Source of the DNA: Actinokineospora baliensis
GTDB taxonomy: Bacteria > Actinomycetota > Actinomycetes > Mycobacteriales > Pseudonocardiaceae
NCBI RefSeq assembly: GCF_016907695.1
Contig: NZ_JAFBCK010000001.1
Location: forward strand, 1,860,001-1,924,000
DNA length: 64,000 nt
Direction of reading: 5' to 3'
The notes beneath the pieces are model-generated. The model did no database searches and was not told the DNA's origin. It was given only the letters and a program-made list of their open reading frames with translations. Below, piece after piece: positions 31,752 through 39,616 of this stretch. Each line of letters opens with the position of its first letter. Position 1 is the stretch's first letter. Both the position numbers and the translations under genes were made by a program.

Positions 31752-32066
31752 ATGGACGCAGCTGAGTTGCCCCCGCCGGAACCGGCGACGTCGCGGGCAC
31801 CCGCTGGTCCGCAGGGGCTCAGTGAGCGCGACCGCGCGATCCTGGCGTTCGAGCGGCAGTGGTGGAAGTACGCGGGGGCCAAGGACCAGGCGATCCGCGA
31901 GCTGTTCGAGCTCTCCAGCACCCGGTACTACCAGGTGCTCAACGAGCTGATCGAGAAGACCGAGGCCCTGGAGGCAGACCCGATGCTGGTCAAGCGCCTG
32001 CGCCGGATGCGGGCCACCCGGCACCGCGCCCGCGCGGCCCGACGCCTGGGGATGGACCCGCGATGA
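31752..32066 (+). CDS. DUF3263 family protein
   Basis: A 104-residue basic protein. The core [20 protein letters not shown], then [20 protein letters not shown], is the DUF3263 signature seen throughout actinobacteria and suggests a helix-turn-helix. The start ATG 31752 follows CGAGGAGCCA. It overlaps the LytR_C gene by 4 bp, a conserved pair in actinomycetes. Its function is unknown. Confidence 0.88.
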   Translation: MDAAELPPPEPATSRAPAGPQGLSERDRAILAFERQWWKYAGAKDQAIRELFELSSTRYYQVLNELIEKTEALEADPMLVKRLRRMRATRHRARAARRLGMDPR

Positions 32067-32692
32067 GCACCGACCCCACCGGCCAGGCCCGCACCGCCCG
32101 CGTCGTCGGCCTGACCCTGCTGGCCGTGGCCGCCGCGGCCGCCGTGATCGGCGTGATCACCCTCTTCGACACCGGTGAGGAAGCGCCCCCCTCGGCCCAG
32201 GCCCCCCAGACAACGGTGACCACCACCCAACCCGCCCCACCCAGCGGCGACCTCACCAGCCTCCCGCCGCGCCCCACGACCCCCGGGTTGACCAGCGCCC
32301 AGCCCACCACCACGGCGCAACCCCCGGTGACCTCCGCGCCGCCGGTCAGCACCGCGCCCCCGGTCACCACCAAACCGGGCAACACCGCGGACGCCCCGAG
32401 CGAACCCCTCCGGATCTACAACAACAGCACCGTCGCAGGCCTCGCCGCCCGAGCCGCCGAGGACATCGGCTCAGCAGGCTGGAAAATCGCCCAAACCGGC
32501 AACTACTCCGGCGGCAAAATCCCCACGACGACCGTCTACTTCGAACCGGGAACCAGCCAGGAAGCGGCCGCCCGCCAGTTGGCCGACCAGTTCGGCTTCC
32601 GCGTCGAAGCCCGCTTCGACGGCATCAAGGACGCTTCCCCCGGCCTGATCCTGATCGTCACCAACGACTACAAGGTCGTCAAGGAGAAGTAG
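32063..32692 (+). CDS. LytR C-terminal-domain (LytR_C) cell-envelope protein
   Basis: A 209-residue membrane-anchored protein. An N-terminal TM segment (about 14-36, [19 protein letters not shown]) is followed by a Pro/Thr-rich extracellular linker (about 45-115) and a C-terminal LytR_C domain (about 120-205: [20 protein letters not shown] ... TVYFEPG). LytR_C domains accompany LCP cell-wall glycopolymer ligases but occur alone here. Translationally coupled to the DUF3263 gene. Confidence 0.88.
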   Translation: MSTDPTGQARTARVVGLTLLAVAAAAAVIGVITLFDTGEEAPPSAQAPQTTVTTTQPAPPSGDLTSLPPRPTTPGLTSAQPTTTAQPPVTSAPPVSTAPPVTTKPGNTADAPSEPLRIYNNSTVAGLAARAAEDIGSAGWKIAQTGNYSGGKIPTTTVYFEPGTSQEAAARQLADQFGFRVEARFDGIKDASPGLILIVTNDYKVVKEK

Positions 32693-32879
32693 CCCTCCCG
32701 GAAGCACCCCCGCCAACCCAGCTCCCCGAGCCCACCGAGCCAGCCCCGCCAGCCCAACCACCCGACTCCGACCACTCGAACCCAGCCACTGGACACTCGG
32801 AAGTCGCTGGTGCCACCCCAGCCCGCTGAGTCAGCCCCGCCAGGCCGGCCACCGCTCCCGGAAGTCGCTGGTGCCAACT

Positions 32880-33023
32880 GCTCGATGGGGTGGACCTGTT
32901 TTGTGTGGGGTGGCGGCGTTCGTAGCGTTGTGCGCTGCAGGGCCATGCTTTTCGGCCCCAGCTTTGCGGTCCTGCCACGGGCGGTGCAGGGGCCCCGCGC
33001 AAAACAGGTCCACCGCATCGAGC
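32880..33023 (+). repeat. Self-complementary 144-bp element, copy 1
   Basis: The ends are inverted repeats of about 31 bp: GCTCGATGGGGTGGACCTG at the left and the complement of GCTCGATGCGGTGGACCTG at the right. The core contains further short stems (GGGCC/GGCCC, CCTGCCAC with GGTGCAGG). It shares its core with copy 2 in opposite orientation. No coding capacity. It resembles a MITE or a large RNA/DNA hairpin. Confidence 0.8.
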
Positions 33024-33172
33024 TTTCGCTTTGTCGCGGATCCAGCCGATGGCGCAGCCGAGGCGAGGATCCGATGCAATGCCGAAGGCGAGCCGACTGA
33101 CTACGACCCCATCGAGCCTTCACCCACGCGCATCGGGTCGCGTCGCGACCCGGTCCCGTCGTGGTGCGGTGT

Positions 33173-33317
33173 GCTCGATGGGGCGAACTTGGTTTGCGCG
33201 GGGCCCCTGCGCCACCCGTGGCAGGACCGCAAAGCTGGGGCCGAAAAGCATGGCCCTGTCCGCGCACAACGCTACGGGCACCGCTCCCCCACGCAAACCA
33301 AGTCCGCCCCATCGAGC
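33173..33317 (-). repeat. Self-complementary 145-bp element, copy 2 (inverted)
   Basis: Terminal inverted repeats begin GCTCGATGGGGCGAACTTGG at the left and the complement of GCTCGATGGGGCGGACTTGG at the right, with two mismatches in about 31 bp. The reverse complement matches copy 1 through the core (AGGGCCATGCTTTTCGGCCC, then CAGCTTTGCGGTCCTGCCAC). The terminal arms differ from those of copy 1 but remain paired with each other. Confidence 0.8.
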
Positions 33318-33467
33318 ATTGGGTGGGCGGCTTCCTGGGAGCGGTGGTGGGGCTGGCGGGGCTGACTCGGTGGGGCGGGTTGGCGGGACCGGCTCGGTGG
33401 GCTGGGTTGGCGGGGTCGGGTCGTGGTGGCTGGGTGGGCCGGCTCGGTGGGCTGGCGGGGGTTGGGT

Positions 33468-35693
33468 CTAGGTGCGGTTCGCATAGGCCTCCAGCTCTGC
33501 CAACTGCTGCGCATCCAGCGAAGGCCGCACGTTCTCTCGTGCTGCCTCAAGGTGCTTGGCGGTGACGACCGTTGCCTCCAGCGACTCCCGCATCGCGGTC
33601 AGTGCTGCCTCGCGAACCAGTGCCGCGCAGTCGGCGGCTGAGTAGCCCTCCAGCGTCGTCGCGTAGGTGTCTAGGTCTACGTCTTCGGCGAGGGGGGTGT
33701 TTTTGCTGGTCGCGCGCAGGATCGCTGCTCGGGCTTCCGCGTCGGGTGGGGGGACGTAGATGAGGCGTTCTAGGCGGCCGGGGCGCAGGAGGGCGGGGTC
33801 TACCAGTTCTGGGCGGTTGGTGGCGCCGACGACCACCACGTCGCGGAGGGGTTCTACGCCGTCGAGTTCGGTGAGGAGGGCGGCGACTACTCGATCGGCC
33901 ACGCCGGAGTCTGAGGATTGGCCTCGGCGGGGGGCCAGGGCGTCGATTTCGTCGAGGAAGACCAGGGCGGGGGCGGCTTCGCTGGCTTTGCGGAACAGTT
34001 CGCGGACCGCGCGTTCGGACTCGCCGACCCACTTGTCCATCAGTTCGGCGCCCTTGACCGACAGGACGTTCAGCTGGCCGGTCCCGGCCAGGGCCCGCAC
34101 GAGGAACGTCTTGCCCCCACCCGGCGGCCCGTACAGCAGGACACCGCGCGGCGGCGCGACCCCGAGCCTGGCGAAGGAATCGGGGTACCGCAGGGGCCAC
34201 AGCACGGCCTCGGTGAGCGCCTGCTTGGTCGCCACCATGTCGCCGACGTCGTCGAGCTGGATGTCGCCGGTGCGGACCGAGGTGGTGCTGATCGACGTCG
34301 GGCGGACCGACTGCAGGGCGCCGAGCAGGTCATCGGCGCTGATCGTCCCGGCTTCGCGCAGCGCGGCGCGGATGGCCGACTCCCGGCGCAGCGCGACCAG
34401 GTCGGCTGCGACGAACCCGGGCGTGCGCTCGGCGACCACGGTGAAGTCCACTCCGGACTCGACCGGCAGGTCGCGGTAGAGCACGCGCAGCAACTCCGCC
34501 CTGGTCTTCGCGTCCGGCGACGGCAACCGCAGTTCCCGGTCCACCAGCTCGACCCCGCGCAGCCGCGGGTCGACCGCCTCCGGGTGCGCCGTCGTGGCCA
34601 CCAGCGCGACCCGCGCGATGCCCATCGCGGACCGCAGGGTGTCCAGCACGACCGTCGACAGCGGCGGCGGTGCTGTCGCGGGCAGCAGCGCGTCGACGTC
34701 GTTGATCATCAGGACCGCGGCGCGACCGGCGGTCGAGTGCGCCCGCACCTCCTCGACCGCGGCACCGACCCTGGCCGCCGCCGCGTTCGCCTCCAGGACG
34801 GCGATCGTCGGCCCGGCCAGCTCCACCACCGGCGCCTCGACCGACTGCGCCACCGCCCGCACCACGCTCGCCTTGCCGACCCCCTCCGGGCCGCACACCA
34901 GCACCCCGAGCCGTGGCGCCGCGCCGAGCCGCTCCAGCAGCTCCGGCCGCAGGAACGCCAGCTCAAGCCACTCGCCGAGGGTGCGAACCGCCTCCTGCGC
35001 GCCGACCAGGTCCGCCAGCGGCACCGGTTCCGGCAGAGGTGCCGTCACCGCCGCGGGCTCCACCGGCCGCTCGACCGCGACGACGACCTCGCCCCCACCG
35101 ACCGCGACGGCCGCCCGCTCACCCGTGCGCACCCCGTCCCGCCAACCGACCACAGTGGACGGGTGCACCGTCACAGCGCCGGGCGGCTCGACCGAGGTGA
35201 CCGTCAGCAACTCGTTGGTCCAGGTCATCCCGATCGCACGGGACAGCTTGCCGCGCACCGCAGGCACGTCGGCCCCCGGCGGCGGCGCCAAGTCCTGCGG
35301 CAGCAGCGACACCGCATCGCCCACGGTGAGCACCTTGCCGATCAGCGCCAGCCGCACCGTCTCCGGACTCAGCGACGTCGCCGCCAGCCGGGAACCGGAG
35401 ACCGTGACCGCGCGCGCCGCCGCCACCTCGACCGGCGCCACCACGACCTCCGAGCCCTCGGTGACCCCAAGGTTGGACATGGTGACGTCGTCGAGCAGCA
35501 ACACCCCGGCGGCCCCGCCCGGGTCCCCCTCGGCGGCCAGCGCGGCGCTCACCCTGGCCCCGGTCAGCCGCACGGCGTCCCACTGCCGCAACCCGAGCGC
35601 GTCGAACACCTCGGGGTGCAGCCGAACAACACCGCGGCGGGTGTCCAACGCGGACGGCGTGAGCCGCGCGGTCAGCGTGATCTGATTTCCCAC
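33468..35693 (-). CDS. CDC48/VCP-like double AAA+ ATPase
   Basis: About 741 residues with the order N-domain (about 1-190, double-psi barrel-like: LTPSALDTRRGVVRLHPEV), D1 AAA (about 220-440) and D2 AAA (about 470-700). D2 is canonical: Walker A YGPPGGGKTFLV, Walker B LVFLDEIDAL, sensor GATNRP and arginine finger in LLRPGRLERLIYV. D1 has Walker A GPEGVGKASVV but Walker B reads LMINDVDAL, so the Asp-Glu pair is Asn-Asp and hydrolysis in D1 is doubtful. It probably unfolds or remodels proteins. GTG 35693 (MGNQITLTARLTP) is preferred; GTG 35741 is possible. Confidence 0.88.
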   Translation of the reverse strand: MGNQITLTARLTPSALDTRRGVVRLHPEVFDALGLRQWDAVRLTGARVSAALAAEGDPGGAAGVLLLDDVTMSNLGVTEGSEVVVAPVEVAAARAVTVSGSRLAATSLSPETVRLALIGKVLTVGDAVSLLPQDLAPPPGADVPAVRGKLSRAIGMTWTNELLTVTSVEPPGAVTVHPSTVVGWRDGVRTGERAAVAVGGGEVVVAVERPVEPAAVTAPLPEPVPLADLVGAQEAVRTLGEWLELAFLRPELLERLGAAPRLGVLVCGPEGVGKASVVRAVAQSVEAPVVELAGPTIAVLEANAAAARVGAAVEEVRAHSTAGRAAVLMINDVDALLPATAPPPLSTVVLDTLRSAMGIARVALVATTAHPEAVDPRLRGVELVDRELRLPSPDAKTRAELLRVLYRDLPVESGVDFTVVAERTPGFVAADLVALRRESAIRAALREAGTISADDLLGALQSVRPTSISTTSVRTGDIQLDDVGDMVATKQALTEAVLWPLRYPDSFARLGVAPPRGVLLYGPPGGGKTFLVRALAGTGQLNVLSVKGAELMDKWVGESERAVRELFRKASEAAPALVFLDEIDALAPRRGQSSDSGVADRVVAALLTELDGVEPLRDVVVVGATNRPELVDPALLRPGRLERLIYVPPPDAEARAAILRATSKNTPLAEDVDLDTYATTLEGYSAADCAALVREAALTAMRESLEATVVTAKHLEAARENVRPSLDAQQLAELEAYANRT

Positions 35694-35852
35694 AGGACCA
35701 AGAGTAGTTCTTCTTCGAAGATCACCGCGGAAGTTGTCCACAGCGCCGCCCGCCCCTGCGGCACCGACTCACCGCACCGAGCGACCGCCCCCGCCAACCC
35801 CGGCTCCCACATCCGCGCCCGCTCCCCACCGGCGACCCACCCCAGAGGACGG

Positions 35853-36008
35853 CTGTCCCTCGCGCTGGCGGGTCACTGTTCCCCCACCCTGGCGGACGAC
35901 AGACCCCGCCCACCTCGGGGGCCGCCCGCTTCCAGCGTAGTCGGTTCTCCGCGCTGTCAAGGGGGTTCGGGGGGAGCTGTGGATGGGCGAGCGGGTTGTG
36001 GACAAAGC
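35853..36008. repeat. Upstream direct repeat, copy A
   Basis: From GGCTGTCCCTC at 35861 through CTGGCGGACGACAGACCCCG, CCGCCCGCTTCCAGCGTAGT, GCTGTCAAGGGGGTTCGG and GAGCGGGTTGTGGA. The same blocks recur in copy B about 212-221 bp further on. The rest of 35694-36357 holds no gene. Confidence 0.75.
35934..35960 (-). promoter_or_regulatory. Promoter-like sequence in repeat copy A
   Basis: Read on the minus strand: TTGACA, 15 bp, TACGCT. The -35 is a perfect consensus; the -10 is fair and the spacing short. It points toward the CDC48-like gene about 240 bp downstream. Confidence 0.35.
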
Positions 36009-36064
36009 CAACTGCGGGGAGCGCCGGGATCAGCGGGCTTGTTCTCGCCGGTCGGTTGTCACGC

Positions 36065-36238
36065 CTGCGGGCGGCTGTCCCTCACGCCGGTGGGCGGTTG
36101 TTCTCCATGCTGGCGGACGACAGACCCCGCCCACCACGGGGGACCGCCCGCTTCCAGCGTAGTCGATTACTGGGGCTGTCAAGGGGGTTCGGCGGGGGCT
36201 GTGGATGGGTGAGCGGGTTGTGGATGGGCGAGCAGCGG
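36065..36238. repeat. Upstream direct repeat, copy B
   Basis: The second copy of the block described for 35853-36008, with the same order of conserved words and a 9-bp length difference in its left third. Both copies lie upstream of the CDC48-like gene and downstream of pssA. Confidence 0.75.
36156..36182 (-). promoter_or_regulatory. Promoter-like sequence in repeat copy B
   Basis: Same TTGACA-15 bp-TACGCT arrangement as in copy A, preserved although the spacer bases differ, which suggests that the two hexamers are under selection. Confidence 0.35.
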
Positions 36239-36357
36239 CGGCCAGCCAGGTGCGGCGGTTGGCGCGGGGAGAATGGGTGGGAGCCCGCAGCGTTGGGTCA
36301 GCCGCTCTCGGAGGCCGGGCGGGAGCGGTCCGAGTAGGCGGGGAACTGCTGGCGAGG

Positions 36358-37329
36358 TCAGCGGGGCTCGCCGGGGCGGTTGTTCTTGCGTAGGCCTGTG
36401 CGCCGCCACGCCCGGCCTCGGGCGCTGGGTGGGCGGGGGTCGGTGGGCAGGGAGATGCGCGGCCACTCGCCGTTGCGCATGGGGCGGAGGACGGCTCCGG
36501 CTGCTCGGCGTAGTGGGGGGCGTAGGCCCAGCCTGCGGCGCGAGCCGTGCGCTCGGCGGATGGCTCGGCGTTCCTTGGGGGGCACGTCCCAGGCTTCGGG
36601 GTGGTTCGCCAGCCAGTGCTTGCGGCGGACCGCGTAGGGGATGTGCAGCAGGTAGACGACCAGCACCACGGACAGGGTCACCAGCGGGTAGGTGATGACG
36701 GCGGCGGCTAGGAGTCCGACGAGGACCAGTAGCGGGGCCACCGCGCGCGGGGACACGCGGACCGTCTTGACCGACAGCGTGGGGAGGCGGCTGATGGCCA
36801 GGGCGGCCACCGCGACCACCCACACCATCACCGCGGCCTTGGACTGCCACCATTGGCCCGTGTCGCCGAACTCGTTGGTCAGGATCAGCGGCAGCAGGAC
36901 CAGCAGCCCGCCTGCGGGTGCGGGGACGCCGACGAAGAACTCCTTGGTGTACACCGGTTGTTCGGTGTCCTCTAGGAGCGTGTTGAACCGCGCGAGCCGC
37001 AGCACCATGCAGACCGCGAAGATGAGGGCGAACACCCAGCCGACGCGGTCTCCGCTGAATCGCCAGATGTAGAGCATCAGCGCGGGTGCCACCCCGAACG
37101 AGATCGCGTCCGCGAGCGAGTCGAGCTCCGCGCCCATCTTGCTGGTGGCGTCGAGCAACCGGGCGATGCGCCCGTCGAGGCTGTCGAGCACGGCGGCGAT
37201 CGCGATGGCGGCGATCGCGGCGCTGTACTGGCGGTTGAGGGTGAACTGGACGGCGGACAGGCCCGCGCACATGGCGAGGACGGTCAGCGCGTTAGGCAGC
37301 AGCCGGACACCGGGCGCGGTTGGGGCCAT
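36358..37329 (-). CDS. pssA: CDP-diacylglycerol--serine O-phosphatidyltransferase
   Basis: A 323-residue membrane enzyme that makes phosphatidylserine. The CDP-alcohol phosphotransferase motif D-G-x2-A-R-x8-G-x3-D-x3-D is present as DGRIARLLDATSKMGAELDS (about residues 52-71), and about seven or eight membrane segments follow. The C-terminal 80 residues are very basic (many Arg) and probably cytoplasmic. It begins 3 bp after psd, so the two steps to phosphatidylethanolamine are one operon. Confidence 0.93.
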   Translation of the reverse strand: MAPTAPGVRLLPNALTVLAMCAGLSAVQFTLNRQYSAAIAAIAIAAVLDSLDGRIARLLDATSKMGAELDSLADAISFGVAPALMLYIWRFSGDRVGWVFALIFAVCMVLRLARFNTLLEDTEQPVYTKEFFVGVPAPAGGLLVLLPLILTNEFGDTGQWWQSKAAVMVWVVAVAALAISRLPTLSVKTVRVSPRAVAPLLVLVGLLAAAVITYPLVTLSVVLVVYLLHIPYAVRRKHWLANHPEAWDVPPKERRAIRRAHGSRRRLGLRPPLRRAAGAVLRPMRNGEWPRISLPTDPRPPSARGRAWRRTGLRKNNRPGEPR

Positions 37330-37332
37330 CGG

Positions 37333-38046
37333 TCAGCCCGCCGAGGGCAGCTCGGCGAGCACGGTCTCCCCACCGATGGTCCGCTGGCCGGGTTCCACCA
37401 GAACGCGGCTACCGGTGGGCACATAGAGGTCTACGCGCGAACCGAAGCGGATGAGCCCATAGGTGGTGCCTGCGAGGACCTTGTCGCCATCGGACACGTG
37501 GCAGATGATGCGCCGCGCGATAAGACCCGCGATCTGCACTACGGCGAGGTCGTGGCCTTCGTCGGTACGCAGGTGCAGGCTGTTGCGCTCGTTGACCTCA
37601 CTGGCTTCGTCGAGGTCGGCCGAGAGGAACTGGCCCTTCTTGTGCACGGCGCGGACGACCTGCCCGGTCCCGGGCGCGCGCTGCACGTGCACGTCGAACA
37701 CGGACAAGAACACGCTGACGCGCAGCATGGGCTCGTCGCCCAGGTCCAACTCCGCCGGGGGGACCGCCTCGATGATGTGCGAGACAGTGCCGTCGGCGGG
37801 CGCTACGGCGATGCCGGGCCGCCTAGGGGTGACGCGCTTGGGCTCGCGGAAGAACCACGCCAGCCACGCTGTGAGCACCGCGGCGCCAACGCCCGCCTTC
37901 TTGGACGCCAGTCGCACCGCCAGGGTCGTGCCGAGCGCGCCGAGGATGAACGGGCGGCCGCCCGGGTGCACCGGCGGGATGATGCTCTTGGTCAACTCGA
38001 CGGCGTGCTGGAGCGCGCCTGCCTTCTTGGGCTGGTGAGCGGTCAT
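37333..38046 (-). CDS. psd: Phosphatidylserine decarboxylase
   Basis: A 237-residue pyruvoyl enzyme of the short (class II) type. The self-cleaving motif is GLIRFGSRVDLYVP near residue 206, where the Ser after Gly becomes the pyruvoyl group. FLSVFDVHVQRAPGTG is another Psd signature. A membrane segment lies near residues 45-75. ATG 38046. The mRNA leader carries a long hairpin (38142-38200). Confidence 0.94.
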   Translation of the reverse strand: MTAHQPKKAGALQHAVELTKSIIPPVHPGGRPFILGALGTTLAVRLASKKAGVGAAVLTAWLAWFFREPKRVTPRRPGIAVAPADGTVSHIIEAVPPAELDLGDEPMLRVSVFLSVFDVHVQRAPGTGQVVRAVHKKGQFLSADLDEASEVNERNSLHLRTDEGHDLAVVQIAGLIARRIICHVSDGDKVLAGTTYGLIRFGSRVDLYVPTGSRVLVEPGQRTIGGETVLAELPSAG

Positions 38047-38141
38047 CTGGTCGCGGTGTCCTCGTGTCTCGGCCGGATTTCCGCACACGCTACGCCAGCC
38101 GGGCGCGAGCCCGGGGAGGGAGCCGCCACCTGGTCGGACAG

Positions 38142-38200
38142 GGGCGCCCGATGGCTGGGTATGCACCCCCCGACGGCACATACCCGGCCATCGGGCGCCC
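38142..38200 (-). other. Long hairpin in the psd leader
   Basis: Two 22-base arms (38142-38163 and 38179-38200) pair completely except for one G-T position, around a 15-base loop. The outer arm is GGGCGCCCGATGGC. It lies 96-154 bp upstream of psd. Terminator, RNA switch, protein-binding palindrome and mobile repeat are all possible; no T-run follows on either strand. Confidence 0.7.
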
Positions 38201-38279
38201 ATCCTGGAACCCGTCCAGTGTAGCCGGCGGCCACCATGTGGATCAATGGCCGGTGGTGAGGAATTGACTTGCTCGCGTC

Positions 38280-38309
38280 AGTATATGGTTACTTGGCGCC
38301 ATCAGTCGA
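38280..38309 (-). promoter_or_regulatory. Candidate promoter of the psd-pssA operon
   Basis: Minus strand TCGACT, 18 bp, TATACT. The -10 hexamer is close to TATAAT and stands out in this G+C-rich region. It overlaps the end of moeA and would give a leader of about 230 nt that includes the long hairpin. Confidence 0.4.
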
Positions 38310-39516
38310 GCAGGACCAGGTCGACCTCGTCCCCGGCGGACACCTGGGCGACGCCCGCCGGGATCTCGATCAGGCAGTTCGACGCGGCGAACGAGGCCAA
38401 CAGGTGGGAGCCCGGTCCACCCACCGGGACCACCTCGACCTGACCTGCGTCGTGGCGACCGCGCCGGTACTGGACCCGGGTCGGCGGTGACGACAACGCC
38501 GCCGCGACACGCGCACGCACCCGGGGTCGTTGCGTCTGGCTATGGCCCATGGCCGCCAAGAGGGCGGGGCGCACGAACAGTTCGAACGACAGCGCGGCGC
38601 TGACCGGGTTGCCCGGCAGTGTCAGCACCGGGAGTCCTGCGAACACCCCGCGCCCCTGTGGTCCGCCGGGCTGCATGGCCACCCGCACGAACTCGACCCC
38701 GTGACCGGTGAGGGCATCCTTGACCACCTCGTACGCACCGGCGCTGACCCCACCCGAAGTCACCAGCACGTCCGCGGTGGCCGCGTGCTCGGTGACAACC
38801 GCGCGGAACTCGTCCACGTCGTCGGGCACGAACCGCAGCACAGTGGCTTCGCCGCCGATCTCTTCCACGGCTGCGGCCAAGAGCACGCTGTTCGACTCAT
38901 AGATCTGCCCAGGCGCCAATGGCTCGCCAGGAGCGACCAGTTCTGATCCGGTGGAAAGCACAAGAACGCGCGGCCGCCTACGCACTGGAAGCTCGCCTAC
39001 TCCAACAGCGGCGGCCAGGCCCAGTTGCGGCGGGTGTAGGACCGTCCCGGCCCGTAGTACGACGTCCCCGGCGATCACGTCTTCTCCCGTGAACCGCACA
39101 TGTGTCCGTGGCGGCACAGACGCATCAATCCGCACGGTGTCCACTCCGCCGTCGGTCAACTCCACTTGGATGATCGCGTCGGCACCCTCGGGCAGCGGCG
39201 CGCCGGTCATGATCCGCTGGGTTGTGCCGGGCTCGAGCGGACGAACGTCGGTCCGCCCCGCCGGGATGTCATCGGCGACCGGTAGCCGTACGGGGTTCTC
39301 GGCGGACGCACCGACCACATCGGACGCCCGCACGGCGTACCCGTCCATCGCGGAGTTGTCGAACGGCGGCAGGGACACGCCCGCCACGACGTCCTCGGCC
39401 AAGACCAGCCCCCTGCACCGCGCCAGGGGGAGCCGCACTACGGGCATCGGCGGTACCAACGCCTCCACTTCGAGCCGGTACTCCTGCGGGGTCAACGCGC
39501 GCTTGGCCGTGTTCAC
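38302..39516 (-). CDS. moeA: Molybdopterin molybdotransferase
   Basis: A 404-residue enzyme inserting molybdenum into adenylated molybdopterin. Motifs are PPFDNSAMDGYAVRASD (about 49-65), IMTGAPLPEGADAII (about 101-115), LSTGSELV (about 188) and LPGNPVSA (about 304). The three-domain MoeA architecture is complete. It may support the molybdenum hydroxylase encoded at 57046-60823, though it is a general cofactor gene. Confidence 0.94.
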   Translation of the reverse strand: MNTAKRALTPQEYRLEVEALVPPMPVVRLPLARCRGLVLAEDVVAGVSLPPFDNSAMDGYAVRASDVVGASAENPVRLPVADDIPAGRTDVRPLEPGTTQRIMTGAPLPEGADAIIQVELTDGGVDTVRIDASVPPRTHVRFTGEDVIAGDVVLRAGTVLHPPQLGLAAAVGVGELPVRRRPRVLVLSTGSELVAPGEPLAPGQIYESNSVLLAAAVEEIGGEATVLRFVPDDVDEFRAVVTEHAATADVLVTSGGVSAGAYEVVKDALTGHGVEFVRVAMQPGGPQGRGVFAGLPVLTLPGNPVSAALSFELFVRPALLAAMGHSQTQRPRVRARVAAALSSPPTRVQYRRGRHDAGQVEVVPVGGPGSHLLASFAASNCLIEIPAGVAQVSAGDEVDLVLLD

Positions 39517-39616
39517 CCGTCAATCTTGTCAATCTCGCCCGGCCATTGGTCCAACCGGACGCGCCATTGGTCGAACCCGACGCGGCCGACACAACGCGGA
39601 CGTTAGGCTCGCCTGC

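Larger units (their letters stand above)
32788..33410. repeat. Large imperfect inverted repeat between convergent genes
   Basis: Sequence on either side of a centre near 33098 is mirrored. The inner parts are two copies of a ~145-bp element (32880-33023 and 33173-33317) in opposite orientation. Outside them GAGTCAGCCCCGCCAG...ACCGCTCCC near 32828-32860 is matched by the complement at about 33333-33368. The central 149 bp is not repeated but contains a palindrome GGGTCGCG-T-CGCGACCC at 33135-33151. A direct repeat CGGAAGTCGCTGGTGCCA is also present at 32798 and 32859. No gene is supported in 32693-33467. Confidence 0.85.
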
